A stretch of 64,000 nt of DNA from Deltaproteobacteria bacterium (GCA_016218825.1 JACRCV010000091.1:62001-126000), one strand, 5' to 3'; counted from the first letter of the stretch, positions 1 to 9,512 are shown. Numbers and translations: made by a program. Notes: a model not told the origin generated them from the letters alone.

Positions 1-224
1 AGCCCCGGCGCCACCTCCTCGACGAGCAGCCGCCGATCACAGCGGGGACAGCGACGCCTGCCGGTCGCCGCCTTGGTCGCGGGCACCGTGGGCATCGAGG
101 TCTGCAACAGCGCCTCGATCTCGCCCTCGTCGAACCAGACCCCGAGGTCGGCGGCGCAGTAGTCGAGCTCGATGCCTTCCACCTCGGCACAGAGCAGCGG
201 TAGGCGACACCCGGGACAGCGCAT
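1..224 (-). CDS. zinc-ribbon (TFIIB-type) protein, partial at window edge
   Basis: Only the first ~74 residues are visible; the gene runs off the left edge. The start is ATG at 224, with GGAG five bases upstream. The protein opens MRCPGCRLPLL, then has a YCAADLGVWFDEGEIEAL segment and a second CPRC pair near residue 56. A leading CxxC followed by GVWFDEGE is the signature of the zf-TFIIB zinc-ribbon family, small proteins of mostly unknown function. The second Cys pair of the first ribbon is degenerate (C-A-A-D), so zinc binding there is uncertain. It is divergent from the FHA gene at 331. Role unknown. Confidence 0.75.
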   Translation of the reverse strand, partial: MRCPGCRLPLLCAEVEGIELDYCAADLGVWFDEGEIEALLQTSMPTVPATKAATGRRRCPRCDRRLLVEEVAPG

Positions 225-249
225 CCGGTCTCCATAACACAACCGGGGG

Positions 250-277
250 TTGGCTCAACGGTGTGAACGCGTTATGA
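250..277 (+). promoter_or_regulatory. candidate sigma-70-like promoter for the FHA gene
   Basis: TTGGCT (250-255), a 16-base spacer and TTATGA (272-277) lie in the divergent gap between the zinc-ribbon gene and the FHA gene. The match is partial. The AT-rich hexamer stands out in otherwise very GC-rich DNA and would give a leader of about 45 bases before ATG 331. Confidence 0.3.
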
Positions 278-330
278 ACGAAAGATGACATCTCGGTGTG
301 ACGTGTTGCTCTGAGCACAGGAATGGAGCC

Positions 331-927
331 ATGACCCAGCCATCGGCAGTAGCCGGATTCAAACGCGAGGCTCTCCCCCAGGACATCGAGCCCTATCGCC
401 AGGAGGCCGCGAAGAACGACCAGACGTCGTTCGAGAAGCTCGTCCCCTACCCGTTCCTGCTCTACGTGCGGAGCAAACTGTGGGACAAGTCGCTGTTGGT
501 CGCGCGCGGCCACGGCGGTGACGACGCCGGCGCCACCCGCATGGTCCGCTACGAGTTCTACGAAGGCGGCTACACCTTCCTGCATCCGGTGCGCAAACGC
601 CAGACGAACCCCGGCGACGCCGCGATCATCCTCGGTCGCTCCACGAGCCAAGACCTGATCGTCCCGGTGCCGTCGATCTCCAACAGCCACCTCGCGTTCC
701 TGCCGCCGACCGCCGGCGCCCGGCCGCTGTGGCACGTCAAGGACAACGGCTCCTCCAACGGCAGCTGGCTGAACGACACCAAGCTCGAGCCGCTGAAGCC
801 GTATCCGATCCAGGACAACGAGTACCTCCGCCTGGGCGGCAACTTGATCGCCTGGTTCTTGTATCCCGGCCACCTGTGGTTCCTGCTCAACAACGACGAC
901 GAGCTGAAGAAGCTGACGGACGTCTAG
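331..927 (+). CDS. FHA-domain protein
   Basis: A 198-residue cytosolic protein without signal peptide or membrane segment. A forkhead-associated domain fills about residues 95-185: ILGRSTSQDLIV (the GRS strand), SISNSHLAF (SxxH) and DNGSSNGSWLND (the NG loop). These are the phosphothreonine-binding landmarks of the fold. The ~90 residues before it match no family I recognise. ATG 331 is preferred because AGGA lies 8 bases upstream; a GTG at 298 in frame would add 11 residues without a ribosome site. It sits upstream of a Ser/Thr kinase, so it may read that kinase's phosphorylation; this is inference from proximity. Confidence 0.85.
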   Translation: MTQPSAVAGFKREALPQDIEPYRQEAAKNDQTSFEKLVPYPFLLYVRSKLWDKSLLVARGHGGDDAGATRMVRYEFYEGGYTFLHPVRKRQTNPGDAAIILGRSTSQDLIVPVPSISNSHLAFLPPTAGARPLWHVKDNGSSNGSWLNDTKLEPLKPYPIQDNEYLRLGGNLIAWFLYPGHLWFLLNNDDELKKLTDV

Positions 928-947
928 AGCGGCGGCGCCGGCGGCGA

Positions 948-976
948 CTGACTCCCACAGGACGCTGTGCTAGATT
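948..976 (+). promoter_or_regulatory. candidate promoter for the TPR-like/kinase pair
   Basis: CTGACT (948-953), a 17-base spacer and TAGATT (971-976) with a TG two bases upstream (extended -10). It lies between the FHA stop and the ATG at 995, so transcription would begin about 12 bases before the start codon region. Each hexamer matches consensus at four of six positions. Confidence 0.4.
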
Positions 977-994
977 GATGCCCTGAGGGTCCAT

Positions 995-1921
995 ATGTCG
1001 AGCTCCGGGCAGCTCCTCGTGATGGGTGCGCTCTTCGGCCGCGTGGCGACGGTCGCCGCGACCGCGCCGGAGGCCACGGTGGAAACCCCACCGGCGGCCA
1101 CGGCCGAGACCACGCCCGCGAAGCTGGCCCGCGCCAGGGTGCTGTTTGCGGACCTGGAGTACGACGCCGTCATCCCGCTGGTCCAAGCGGTGCTGCAAGA
1201 CGAAGGCGCGGCGATCGATCTGCGCCTCGACGCCTACTACCTGCTCGGCAGCTCGCTGGCGATCGCCAACCGCGCCAGTGAGGCCGAGGCCGCGTTCCGC
1301 TTCTTGTTGCGTGGCCGGCCGGAGCTCGATCTGCCGCCGGCCGAGACCCCGCCCAAGATCTTGCGGGTGTTTCGCAACGTCAAGGTCGAGGAGGATCGGA
1401 TCCGCGCCGAGACCCGCGCCCTCGAGCACCGGCGGATCGTCGACGGCCTGAAGCTGTTGGGCAGCCCGCCGCCGCAGATCCTCGGCGGTGAGCCGATCCA
1501 CTTTCGCTTCCAGCTCCGCGACCCGACGAGCTCGGTGGCCGGCGTCCGCCTGGACTACCGCAAGACCGGGAGCGCCGGGTTCGCGTCTTTGCCGCTGAGC
1601 CTCGACGCCACCGGCGGCTGGATTGGCTCGATCCCGGCCAGCTGGACCGAGAACGACGACGGCATGACCATCGAGGTCGCGGTCTTCACGCTCGACCGGG
1701 CCGGCGAGCCGCTGCTCGTGGTCGGCGCGCCGCCGGAGCCGGCGATGCGGATCGCGGTCACCCCGGGGACCGTCGCCGAGCGGACGCCGATCTACACCTC
1801 GGTGTGGTTCTGGGCCGGCACCGGCCTGGCGGTGATCGGCAGCGTCACCGCGGCGGTGCTGGTGTACCAGCGCCAGACCGACGTGCCGGCGAGCGATCTC
1901 GGGGCGCTGCGGCTATGGTGA
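995..1921 (+). CDS. TPR-like membrane-anchored protein
   Basis: 308 residues. An Ala/Pro/Thr-rich N-terminus of weak signal-peptide character is followed by helical repeats (about 45-110; KLARARVLFADLEYDAVIPL resembles TPR packing). A beta-rich middle follows (about 155-250). One C-terminal transmembrane helix lies at about 270-295 (YTSVWFWAGTGLAVIGSVTA) with a short tail. Start ATG 995 has GAGGG upstream. Proteins of this layout, a small tetratricopeptide domain plus Ig-like section and tail anchor, are common near Myxococcota kinases, but no function is established. The kinase gene starts 22 bases downstream, so the two are probably co-transcribed. Confidence 0.7.
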   Translation: MSSSGQLLVMGALFGRVATVAATAPEATVETPPAATAETTPAKLARARVLFADLEYDAVIPLVQAVLQDEGAAIDLRLDAYYLLGSSLAIANRASEAEAAFRFLLRGRPELDLPPAETPPKILRVFRNVKVEEDRIRAETRALEHRRIVDGLKLLGSPPPQILGGEPIHFRFQLRDPTSSVAGVRLDYRKTGSAGFASLPLSLDATGGWIGSIPASWTENDDGMTIEVAVFTLDRAGEPLLVVGAPPEPAMRIAVTPGTVAERTPIYTSVWFWAGTGLAVIGSVTAAVLVYQRQTDVPASDLGALRLW

Positions 1922-1943
1922 CGGACGAGGAGACGGGTGGCCC

Positions 1944-3644
1944 GTGGCCGAGCTGATCTTCGGCAAGTATGAGATCGTCCGCCGCTTGGCCGTGGGGGGC
2001 ATGGGCGAGATCTTCCTGGCCCGCCAGACCGGCGTCGCCGGCTTCGACCGCCTCGTCATCCTCAAGAGCCTGCTGCAGCAGCTGAGCGAAAAAGAAGAGA
2101 ACATCGACCTGTTCTTGGACGAGGCCCGGGTGGCCGCCACCCTCAACCACCCGAACATCGTCGCGATCTACGAGGTGGGCAAGTGGGAGGGCGTGTACTA
2201 CATCGCGATGGAGTACATCCACGGGGTCAACATCGCGACGCTGCTCGACGCCGTCGACAAGGGGGCGCTCAAGGTCAAGCCCGCGGTCGCCGCGAAGATC
2301 ATCCATGACGCGGCGATGGCGCTCGACCACGCGCACCACGCCAAAGACACCCAAGGGCGCGCCCTGAACATCATCCACCGGGACGTGAGCCCGCAGAACA
2401 TCATGGTCAGAAACGACGGCGTCACCAAGGTCGTCGACTTCGGCATCGCCAAGGCCGCGAACCGCTCGACCCACACCGCCACCGGGACGTTGAAAGGCAA
2501 GCTCACCTACATGGCGCCGGAGCAGATCGCAGCGCTGCCGATCGACGCCCGCGCCGACCAATGGGCCCTCGGCGTGGTGCTCTGGGAGATGCTGTGCGGC
2601 AAGCGGCTGTTCGCCGCCGACAGCGCGATGGAGACCATCCGCCTGATCGCCAAGTCGACCATCAAGCCGCCCTCGACCATCGTCGAAGGACTGCCGCCGC
2701 TCCTCGACGACGTCGTCATGAAGATGCTGAGCCGCCAGCCGGCGGCGCGCTTCGACCGCTGCCAGGGAGTGGCGCAGGCGTGGAAGGACTACATCGACGC
2801 CTCGACGGCGCGGGTTTCCGAGGTCGAGGTCGCCGAGTTCGTGCAGAAGTTCGTCGGCGACAAGATCAGCGAGGTCACCCGTGACCTCACCCCGTCGGGT
2901 GAGAACTTCGTGATCTCCTTGAAGAGCAGCACCCAGCCGGTCGCCCGCCGACGGCGCCGCGGCACCATCGCCGGGCTGGCCGCGGGGCTCGCGCTCGCCG
3001 TGCTCGGCGCCGGCTTCGGGATCCGCGCCCTGCTCCGCAAACCCCCGCCGCCGAAGCCGGTCGTCGCCGCGACCACCACCCCACCCCGCGACGTCCCGCC
3101 ACCCCCGGCGCCAGCTGCCGCCGTGCTGCCGGCGCGCCTGACGGTGTCGAGCGTGCCACCCGGGGCGACGGTGTCGGCGGGGAGCCGCGTCCTCGGGACC
3201 ACGCCGCTGTCGACCGACGCGTTGGACGCCGGCGTCACCCACGAGCTGGTGGTCGAGCGCCGCGGCCATCAACCGGTGACGCTGTCGGTGCGCCTCGAGC
3301 CCGGCAAGACGCAGGCGCAGAACGTCATCCTCGGCAAGTCGAGCGGCAAGAGCAAAGGCAGGGGCAAGCCTTCGAGCGCCGGACCCGCGATCGCGGACGC
3401 CGCCCAGGGCAGCGCGGCGCCGGCAAGCAGCGGCCCGGGGTTCTTGACCGTCAAGACCGTGCCGTGGACCTCGGTCTTCGCCGGTGACAAGCTCATCGGC
3501 GAGACGACCTTCGCGAAGGTCGAGATGGCACCGGGGACCTACACCCTCAAGCTCGTCAACGCCGATGAAGGGATCTCGACCTTCCGCGTCGTGACCATCA
3601 AGGCGGGTGAGGTCACCAAGCTCGACCTGAACCTCAAGAAGTGA
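1944..3644 (+). CDS. transmembrane Ser/Thr protein kinase with two PEGA domains
   Basis: 566 residues, GTG start. A Hanks-type kinase domain occupies ~8-290: glycine loop LAVGGMGEIF (15-24), VILK Lys41, Glu60, catalytic HRDVSPQN (D147), DFG (165-167), APE (191-193). A transmembrane helix at ~340-362 leads to a Pro-rich linker and two C-terminal PEGA domains (RLTVSSVPPGATVSAGSRVL; GFLTVKTVPWTSVFAGDKLI), presumably outside the membrane. All catalytic residues are present, so it should be active. PEGA domains are small beta domains often found on cell-surface-associated bacterial proteins. The TPR-like protein is encoded just upstream, and the last 11 bases overlap the convergent multiheme gene. 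Confidence 0.93.
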   Translation: MAELIFGKYEIVRRLAVGGMGEIFLARQTGVAGFDRLVILKSLLQQLSEKEENIDLFLDEARVAATLNHPNIVAIYEVGKWEGVYYIAMEYIHGVNIATLLDAVDKGALKVKPAVAAKIIHDAAMALDHAHHAKDTQGRALNIIHRDVSPQNIMVRNDGVTKVVDFGIAKAANRSTHTATGTLKGKLTYMAPEQIAALPIDARADQWALGVVLWEMLCGKRLFAADSAMETIRLIAKSTIKPPSTIVEGLPPLLDDVVMKMLSRQPAARFDRCQGVAQAWKDYIDASTARVSEVEVAEFVQKFVGDKISEVTRDLTPSGENFVISLKSSTQPVARRRRRGTIAGLAAGLALAVLGAGFGIRALLRKPPPPKPVVAATTTPPRDVPPPPAPAAAVLPARLTVSSVPPGATVSAGSRVLGTTPLSTDALDAGVTHELVVERRGHQPVTLSVRLEPGKTQAQNVILGKSSGKSKGRGKPSSAGPAIADAAQGSAAPASSGPGFLTVKTVPWTSVFAGDKLIGETTFAKVEMAPGTYTLKLVNADEGISTFRVVTIKAGEVTKLDLNLKK

Positions 3645-5292
3645 ACCGCGTCCGGCGACGCCGCGCGAGCGCCACGAGCGCCGCCGCCACCCCGGCGCCA
3701 CTCTTGGCCTCGGCGCACGAGGTGCAGGAAATTCCCAGCGACTTCGCGACGCCGCCGCCGTCCGTTTCAGTAGTGTCGGGGCCGCAGGCGACCGGGGCGA
3801 ACTCGCAGTAGGCGTTGCAGGTGGAGTAGGTCCCGACCATCCGATCCTCGGTGCACGGATCGTCGTCCTCGCAGAACAACGGACAAGTGCTCGGTGGATC
3901 ACAGGTCTCGCCGGTCTCGATCAGATCATCGCCGCAGACCCCCGGACAGTCGTTGTCGTCGATCGGCGAGCAACCGCTGGGACAGCAGCCGTCTGCCGCG
4001 GCGCAGGCGGTGACCGGGATCGAGTCGCAGCTGACGTTGCAGGTGGACGCGGCGCCGTTTAGCGACGGCAGGGTGCAGGTGCCGCCGGCGTCGCAATGAT
4101 CCGGGCAGGCCGACGGCGGATCGCAGGTCTCGCCGACCTCGACGACGCCGTTGCCGCAACGCGGCTCGCAGTCGGAGTCGGTGGTGGTGTTGCAGGCCCA
4201 CGGACAGCAGCCGTCGCCGTCCTGGCAGGCGACGATCGGATAATGGCTGCAGCGAATATTGCAGAGCTCGGCCAAGCCGCCGCCGATGTCGGTGGTGCAC
4301 GCATCGCCGTCGTCGCAGTCGGTCGGACAGGGAGGCAACACGAAGCGCGGTTTGCCGCACGTCTCTCCAGGATAGAGGGTCGCGATGTCGGCGCAGGTGG
4401 TGATCGTGAGCTCGTAGCAGTCGGTGTCGGTCTCGAAGGTGCACCAACCCGGGCAACCGCCGTCGCCGCTGACGCAGTCCGAGTACACGTTTCGGCAACG
4501 CGCCGTGCAGATCGCGGCGCTCCCCAGCAGCGAATCCAAGGTGTAGGGATTGCCGTCGTCGCATTCGGCCACGTTCACGGGACAAAGCACGGCGGCGGAG
4601 TCGTCGCAGAACTCCTCCGCGGGCTCGTGCACCCCGTTGCCGCACCGCGGACAGACCTCGACCGTCTTGTCGCAGCAGTCGGGGTCCGCGGCGTCGTAGA
4701 GGCCGTCGCCGTCGTTGTCCAAGCCCTTGCCGTCCCCGTTCCAGTCCTCGCCGCCCGGACTACCGAGGTCACAGGGATCACCGAGCTTGGTGTCCGGCGT
4801 CCCGAAGTAGGGAAACATCCAGCTCCGCTGATTCTCCGGAAACCCCGAGCTCGCCCAGCCACTGCCGTGACAATCAGTCGGGCCGAGGGCACAAGAGCTC
4901 CCCGAACCGCCGTGCGGGCCGATCAAGCCGGAGCTCGGGTGGCACCCGGAGCACCCCAGGCCCATGTTGTAGACCGTCCCCGCCGACAGCTTGAGCAGCG
5001 TCGTCCGGTAGTTGCTGCTCTGGTGGCAAAGCGGGCAGGCGGTTCCCATGAACGCCGGGTCCCGGTGCACCTTGTGCAGCGACACCCCGCCCCACTCCTC
5101 CTGATCTGCATCGAAGGAGCCGTGACAGCCCATGCAGCTGCCGTCCGCGCCGCCGCTATAGGTCGCATACGCCGACGACTGGCGGGCCGACAACGCGATG
5201 CTGCAAACCGCCGCCGCGCATGAACCGAGCATGAGCCAAAGCTGCAGTGGCGCCCGCGACCGCATCGTGCCGGTCATTTGTAACACACGCAT
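3634..5292 (-). CDS. secreted multiheme c-type/Cys-rich protein with MYXO-CTERM tail
   Basis: About 552 residues. A signal peptide (MRSRAPLQLWLMLGSCAAAV) is followed by three classical haem-attachment motifs, CMGCH, CPLCH and CSGCH, and a further CHGSG, all within the first ~150 residues. The rest is Cys-rich with repeated CGNGVxExGExCD and CDDGDxCTxD patterns. It ends SCTSCAEAKSGAG, a hydrophobic stretch and RRRR, a MYXO-CTERM-like sorting signal. Expected role: a surface-attached cytochrome-like protein; no enzyme domain seen. Start choice is open: ATG 5292 abuts AGAGG, GTG 5286 has the best spacing, ATG 5265 also fits. The 3' end overlaps the kinase gene by 11 bases. Confidence 0.8.
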   Translation of the reverse strand: MRVLQMTGTMRSRAPLQLWLMLGSCAAAVCSIALSARQSSAYATYSGGADGSCMGCHGSFDADQEEWGGVSLHKVHRDPAFMGTACPLCHQSSNYRTTLLKLSAGTVYNMGLGCSGCHPSSGLIGPHGGSGSSCALGPTDCHGSGWASSGFPENQRSWMFPYFGTPDTKLGDPCDLGSPGGEDWNGDGKGLDNDGDGLYDAADPDCCDKTVEVCPRCGNGVHEPAEEFCDDSAAVLCPVNVAECDDGNPYTLDSLLGSAAICTARCRNVYSDCVSGDGGCPGWCTFETDTDCYELTITTCADIATLYPGETCGKPRFVLPPCPTDCDDGDACTTDIGGGLAELCNIRCSHYPIVACQDGDGCCPWACNTTTDSDCEPRCGNGVVEVGETCDPPSACPDHCDAGGTCTLPSLNGAASTCNVSCDSIPVTACAAADGCCPSGCSPIDDNDCPGVCGDDLIETGETCDPPSTCPLFCEDDDPCTEDRMVGTYSTCNAYCEFAPVACGPDTTETDGGGVAKSLGISCTSCAEAKSGAGVAAALVALARRRRTRFTS

Positions 5293-5368
5293 CCTCTGGC
5301 CAACAACGAATCTGCCGCGGCGGCTTCATGGTCCTGCTCGCGACCGCGTGCTACCATCGACAGCGACG

Positions 5369-8300
5369 ATGCCGGCTCGCGCTGCCCTCAGAGTCGAACC
5401 TGCCCGCTCGCTCTTCGGTGCGGCGTACGCACCGCGGTCGTGGTTGCTGGTCACCCTGTCCGGTTGCTGGGCGCCGCCGCCGAGCGTGGTGGTGACCGTC
5501 ACCGATCCCCTCGAGCTCGCCGCCGCCGCGACTCACGTCGCCGCCGGCACCGTCGTCAATGGACTCTTCGAGACCGAGCTGAACGGCAAGCGCTTCCCGG
5601 TGAGCGTCACTCTCGTCGACCGCGGCAACGGCGGACCGCGGGACGTCTGGATCGAAGCGCACACCGCCGACGACACCGTCGTCGCCCGCGGCTACACCAA
5701 GGCGATCTTCGCCCGCAGCACCACGGCCACCAGCACGGTGGCGCTCTCGGCCGCCTGTGAGGCCGGCTTCCCCAATGGCTCGAGCTGCGTGCTCCCGGGG
5801 CTGATCGCCGTGAACGGGGTGTGCATCCACGGCGTCTGCGAGCCGTCGCGGTGCACGGACGGCTTCGTCGATCCCAACGAGGGCGAGGAGTGCGACGACG
5901 GCAACGACGACAACAACGATGGCTGCCTCGCCGTCCTCCTCGGCGACACGATGCGCTGCTACGCCGCCAAGTGCGGCGACGGCTCGACGCGGAACGACGT
6001 TCCGATCGACCAGGGCGGCGAAGCCTGTGACGACGGCGGCAGGTGTGCCAACGGCGACCGGTGCGTCGTCCACGGCGCGCTCGGTTGCGCGGACGCGAGC
6101 GCCTGCGCGCCGCGAAGCGGCGACGGCTGCCCGGAAGACTGTCGCAAGACCGAGCACTGCGGCGACGGCGTCCTCGACGTCGGCGAGGCCTGTGACGACG
6201 GCAACGACAACCCCAACGACGGCTGCTACGTCGCCGACCGCGGCGTCGATGCGAGCGGTTGCTCGCGGACCCGCTGGGAACCGGAGGTCGTCACCGGCTT
6301 CGGCCCGTCGGGCGGCGAGCCCCTGAAGCAGCCGCTGCGCTTTCCGTCCGCGATCACCTTCGATCGCGACGGCAACCTCTTCATCGCCGACACCTGGAAT
6401 CATCGGATCCGCCGGGTCGACGCCGGCAACGACATCGTCACCACCGTGGCCGGCGACGGCGCGCCGGGGTTCCGCGGCGATGGCGGGCCGGCGGGCAGCG
6501 CCCACCTACGCGGCCCGGCCGGAGTCGCGGTCGACGGCCTCGGGAACGTCTACGTCGCCGACGAGCGCAACAACCGAGTGCGCAAGGTCGACGCCGAGAC
6601 CGGAATCATCGCGACCGTGGCCGGCAACGGCGTCCGCGGCTACAGCGGTGACGGCGGCCCGGCGTTCCTGGCAGGGCTCAACCGGCCGTTCGGGGTGGTG
6701 GTGGACGGCCAGGGGAACCTGTTCATCGCCGATCGCCTCAACTCCCGCGTTCGCCGGGTCGACTCCGACACCCAGATCATCACCACCTACGCCGGCGGCG
6801 GCACCCTTCGGCCCGGCGACGGCGAGCTCGCCACCAACGCGCAGCTCCTCTGGCCGGCGGGGATCGCCCTCGACCACGACGGCAACCTGTTGATCGCCGA
6901 GCAGGTCGCGAACCGCGTGCGCCGGGTCGACGCCCGCACCCGGGTCCTGACGACGGTCGCCGGCGGCGGCAGCACCGGCCTGGGCGACGGCGGCCCGGCG
7001 ACCGCCGCCGAGCTGCATGTCCCGACCGGAGTCGCCGTCGACCCGAGTGGCAACGTCTACGTCGCCGACACCGAGAGCTTCCGCGTTCGCCGCGTCGACG
7101 CTTCGAGCGCTCAGATCAGCACGGTCGCGGGCGGCGGCGCCGGCGCGCTCGGCGACAACGGCCTGGCGACCGCCGCGACCTTGGGCGAGCCGTGGGGCGT
7201 CGCGGTGAGCCCGACGGGCGCGGTGTTCCTCGCCGACACCAACAACCACCGCATCCGCCGCGTCGACGCCCAGACCAAGGTCATCACGACCTTCGCCGGC
7301 ACCGGCGCCGGCAGCTACGGCGGCGACGGCGGCAGCGCCACGGCGGCGGCGTTGCGCGAGCCCTGGGGCCTGTCGCTGACTGCGGCCGGCGATGTCTACA
7401 TCGCCGACTCGGAGAACCATCGCATCCGCCGGGTCGATCACCTGAGTCAACGGATCGCGACCGTCGCCGGCGACGGTCGGCTGGACTTCGCGGGCGACGG
7501 CCTGCCGGCGTTGCGCGCCAGCTTCTCGTTACCCTCGGCGGTCATCGCGGCCGCGAGCGGTGACCTCCTCATCGCCGATCAGTGGAACGACCGCATCCGC
7601 CGCGTCGATCACGCGACCGGCATCATCGTCACCATCGCCGGTGGCGGCGTCAGCGGTCTCGGCGACGGCGGCCCGGCAGATCGGGCGGTGCTGCGCTGGC
7701 CCAACAGCTTCGCGTTGTCGCCCGATGGTCGGCTGCTGATCATCGCTGACACCGGGCAGGATCGCCTGCGGCAGGTGGATCTGGACGGCGGTGGGATCAC
7801 GACCATCGCCGGCATCGGCTCCGGCGGGTTCTCCGGCGACGACGACTTGGCGACCCTCGCCGAGCTCCACGAGCCGTGGGGCGTCGCGATCGCCGCGAAC
7901 GGTGACATCTACGTCGCCGACACTCTGAACGATCGGATCCGCAAGATCGACGCGACCTCGAAGATCATCACCACGGTCGCCGGCGGCGCCGCGCGCGGCT
8001 TCGGCGGCGACGGTGGCCCGGCGACCCTCGCCAGCCTCTGGTACCCGACCGGGGTCGCGGTCGATTCGCAGGGGAATGTCTACATCGCCGACACCCTCAA
8101 CGATCGCGTCCGCGTGGTCGACGCCGACGACCAGACGATCGCCACGGTCGCCGGCACCGGCGTCGCCGGGCGGACCGGGGATGGCGGGCCGGCCGCACTG
8201 GCGGCGCTGAGCGGCCCGCGCGCGGTGGTCGTCGACGACGCCGGCAGGCTCTACATCGCCGACGCCGGCAACAGCCGCATCCGCATGGTAGACACCGGGA

Positions 8301-9484
8301 GCCCGCGGCTCATCACCACCGTCGTCGGCGCGGTCGACCCGGAAGGCGACGGGCCCCTCGCCCAGGCCGCGCTCGCGGCCCCCACCGCCTGGGTCGCGCT
8401 CGACGACGGCGCCCGCGTCCTGGTCGCGGACGGCGGCGCCGGCCGCTTGCGCCTCATCGACTTCGCCACCGAGACTCTGACCACCGTGGTCGGCTACCCC
8501 GACTACCTCGTCGACTCGCAGCAACCGTCGGATAGCGCCCGCTTCAGTCGCCTACTGGCCGGGGTGTCCGGCATGGCCTACGTGCCGTCGCAGGGCGCGG
8601 TGTGGCTGTCGGAGCACGCCGGGCACAGCCTGCGCCGGGTCAGCGGCCTCGCCTCGAGTCCGCCGGCGTGGACGGTTGCGACCCTCGCCGGGACGCTGCC
8701 CCGCGCCCTGTGCTGCAACGCCGACGACGTCAACGAGTGCACGGTCGGCGAGCTCGCCGACCCGTCGTGCGCCGACGACAGCCCGGCGTACGACGGTGAC
8801 ACCGGCGGGCTCGCGACGGCGCGCTTCGACGCGCCCGCAGCGTTGGCCTACGAGCCGAGCGATCCAGCACAGGGCGAGGTGCTCTACGTCGCCGACAGCG
8901 CCAACCCCGTCATCCGACGGATCGCGCTCCTGAGCGGTGCGATGACGACGATCGCCGGCATCCCCCGAGAGCGGGGTTATTTCGGTGACGGCGAACCGGC
9001 GGCGACGGCGTTGCTCTACGACCCGTCGGGGCTCGCGATCGGCCCGAGCCCGTCGCGCAACAACGGCTCCCTGTATGTCGCCGACACCGGCAACTCCAGG
9101 ATCCGCCGCATCGACCTCGACAGCGGCGTGATCTTCACCGTCCTCGGTGACGGGACCGCGGCGACCAGCGGCGCCGGTGCGCCGGCGAGCTTCTTCCCGA
9201 TCGATCGACCGACGGCGGTCGCCGTCGACCACTACGGCAACCTGGTCGCCACCGCGCACGCCGCGGTGCGCATGGTTTACGCCGGCGCCGATGGGGTCGC
9301 GACCGGCGACGACAGCGTCATCACGATCTACGGCGAGGCGCCGCGTGATCGCTTCCCGATGTCGGCCACCAAGTGCCTCGGCGGCATCGGCTTCGATCCC
9401 CGGAGCCCGGACGAGGGCAGCATCTACGTGATGGACGCCTGCCAAGGCTTCATGCTCAGGCTGCGGCGCACCGCGGCGCCGTAG
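5369..9484 (+). CDS. giant NHL-repeat lipoprotein with Cys-rich head
   Basis: 1371 residues. ATG 5369 was chosen because it places a lipobox (LVTLSGC) about 35 residues in; upstream in-frame starts give no signal. After a beta domain comes a Cys-rich section with CDDGNDDNNDGC and CDDGNDNPNDGC (DUF4215-type repeats). From about residue 305 roughly 17 units follow of the form GVAVDxxGNVYVADxxNxRIRRVD with TVAGxGxxGxxGDGGPA linkers. These are NHL/SMP-30-type blades, with a period of ~57 residues, enough for two or three beta-propellers. Such proteins are usually extracellular binding scaffolds; ligand unknown. The blades are similar enough at DNA level to be recombination-prone. Confidence 0.88.
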   Translation: MPARAALRVEPARSLFGAAYAPRSWLLVTLSGCWAPPPSVVVTVTDPLELAAAATHVAAGTVVNGLFETELNGKRFPVSVTLVDRGNGGPRDVWIEAHTADDTVVARGYTKAIFARSTTATSTVALSAACEAGFPNGSSCVLPGLIAVNGVCIHGVCEPSRCTDGFVDPNEGEECDDGNDDNNDGCLAVLLGDTMRCYAAKCGDGSTRNDVPIDQGGEACDDGGRCANGDRCVVHGALGCADASACAPRSGDGCPEDCRKTEHCGDGVLDVGEACDDGNDNPNDGCYVADRGVDASGCSRTRWEPEVVTGFGPSGGEPLKQPLRFPSAITFDRDGNLFIADTWNHRIRRVDAGNDIVTTVAGDGAPGFRGDGGPAGSAHLRGPAGVAVDGLGNVYVADERNNRVRKVDAETGIIATVAGNGVRGYSGDGGPAFLAGLNRPFGVVVDGQGNLFIADRLNSRVRRVDSDTQIITTYAGGGTLRPGDGELATNAQLLWPAGIALDHDGNLLIAEQVANRVRRVDARTRVLTTVAGGGSTGLGDGGPATAAELHVPTGVAVDPSGNVYVADTESFRVRRVDASSAQISTVAGGGAGALGDNGLATAATLGEPWGVAVSPTGAVFLADTNNHRIRRVDAQTKVITTFAGTGAGSYGGDGGSATAAALREPWGLSLTAAGDVYIADSENHRIRRVDHLSQRIATVAGDGRLDFAGDGLPALRASFSLPSAVIAAASGDLLIADQWNDRIRRVDHATGIIVTIAGGGVSGLGDGGPADRAVLRWPNSFALSPDGRLLIIADTGQDRLRQVDLDGGGITTIAGIGSGGFSGDDDLATLAELHEPWGVAIAANGDIYVADTLNDRIRKIDATSKIITTVAGGAARGFGGDGGPATLASLWYPTGVAVDSQGNVYIADTLNDRVRVVDADDQTIATVAGTGVAGRTGDGGPAALAALSGPRAVVVDDAGRLYIADAGNSRIRMVDTGSPRLITTVVGAVDPEGDGPLAQAALAAPTAWVALDDGARVLVADGGAGRLRLIDFATETLTTVVGYPDYLVDSQQPSDSARFSRLLAGVSGMAYVPSQGAVWLSEHAGHSLRRVSGLASSPPAWTVATLAGTLPRALCCNADDVNECTVGELADPSCADDSPAYDGDTGGLATARFDAPAALAYEPSDPAQGEVLYVADSANPVIRRIALLSGAMTTIAGIPRERGYFGDGEPAATALLYDPSGLAIGPSPSRNNGSLYVADTGNSRIRRIDLDSGVIFTVLGDGTAATSGAGAPASFFPIDRPTAVAVDHYGNLVATAHAAVRMVYAGADGVATGDDSVITIYGEAPRDRFPMSATKCLGGIGFDPRSPDEGSIYVMDACQGFMLRLRRTAAP

Positions 9485-9512
9485 ATCGCTCTCACGATGC
9501 GGCGGTTTTCAT

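Noticed and set aside
37-873. Long minus-strand frame opposite the FHA gene
   Set aside because: It runs antisense to a clear FHA domain and its codons give Arg/Gly/Val-rich junk; the zinc-ribbon gene in this area uses another frame.
1845-3902. 685-codon minus-strand frame opposite the kinase
   Set aside because: Mirror frame of a gene with complete kinase motifs; high GC creates long open frames on the opposite strand.
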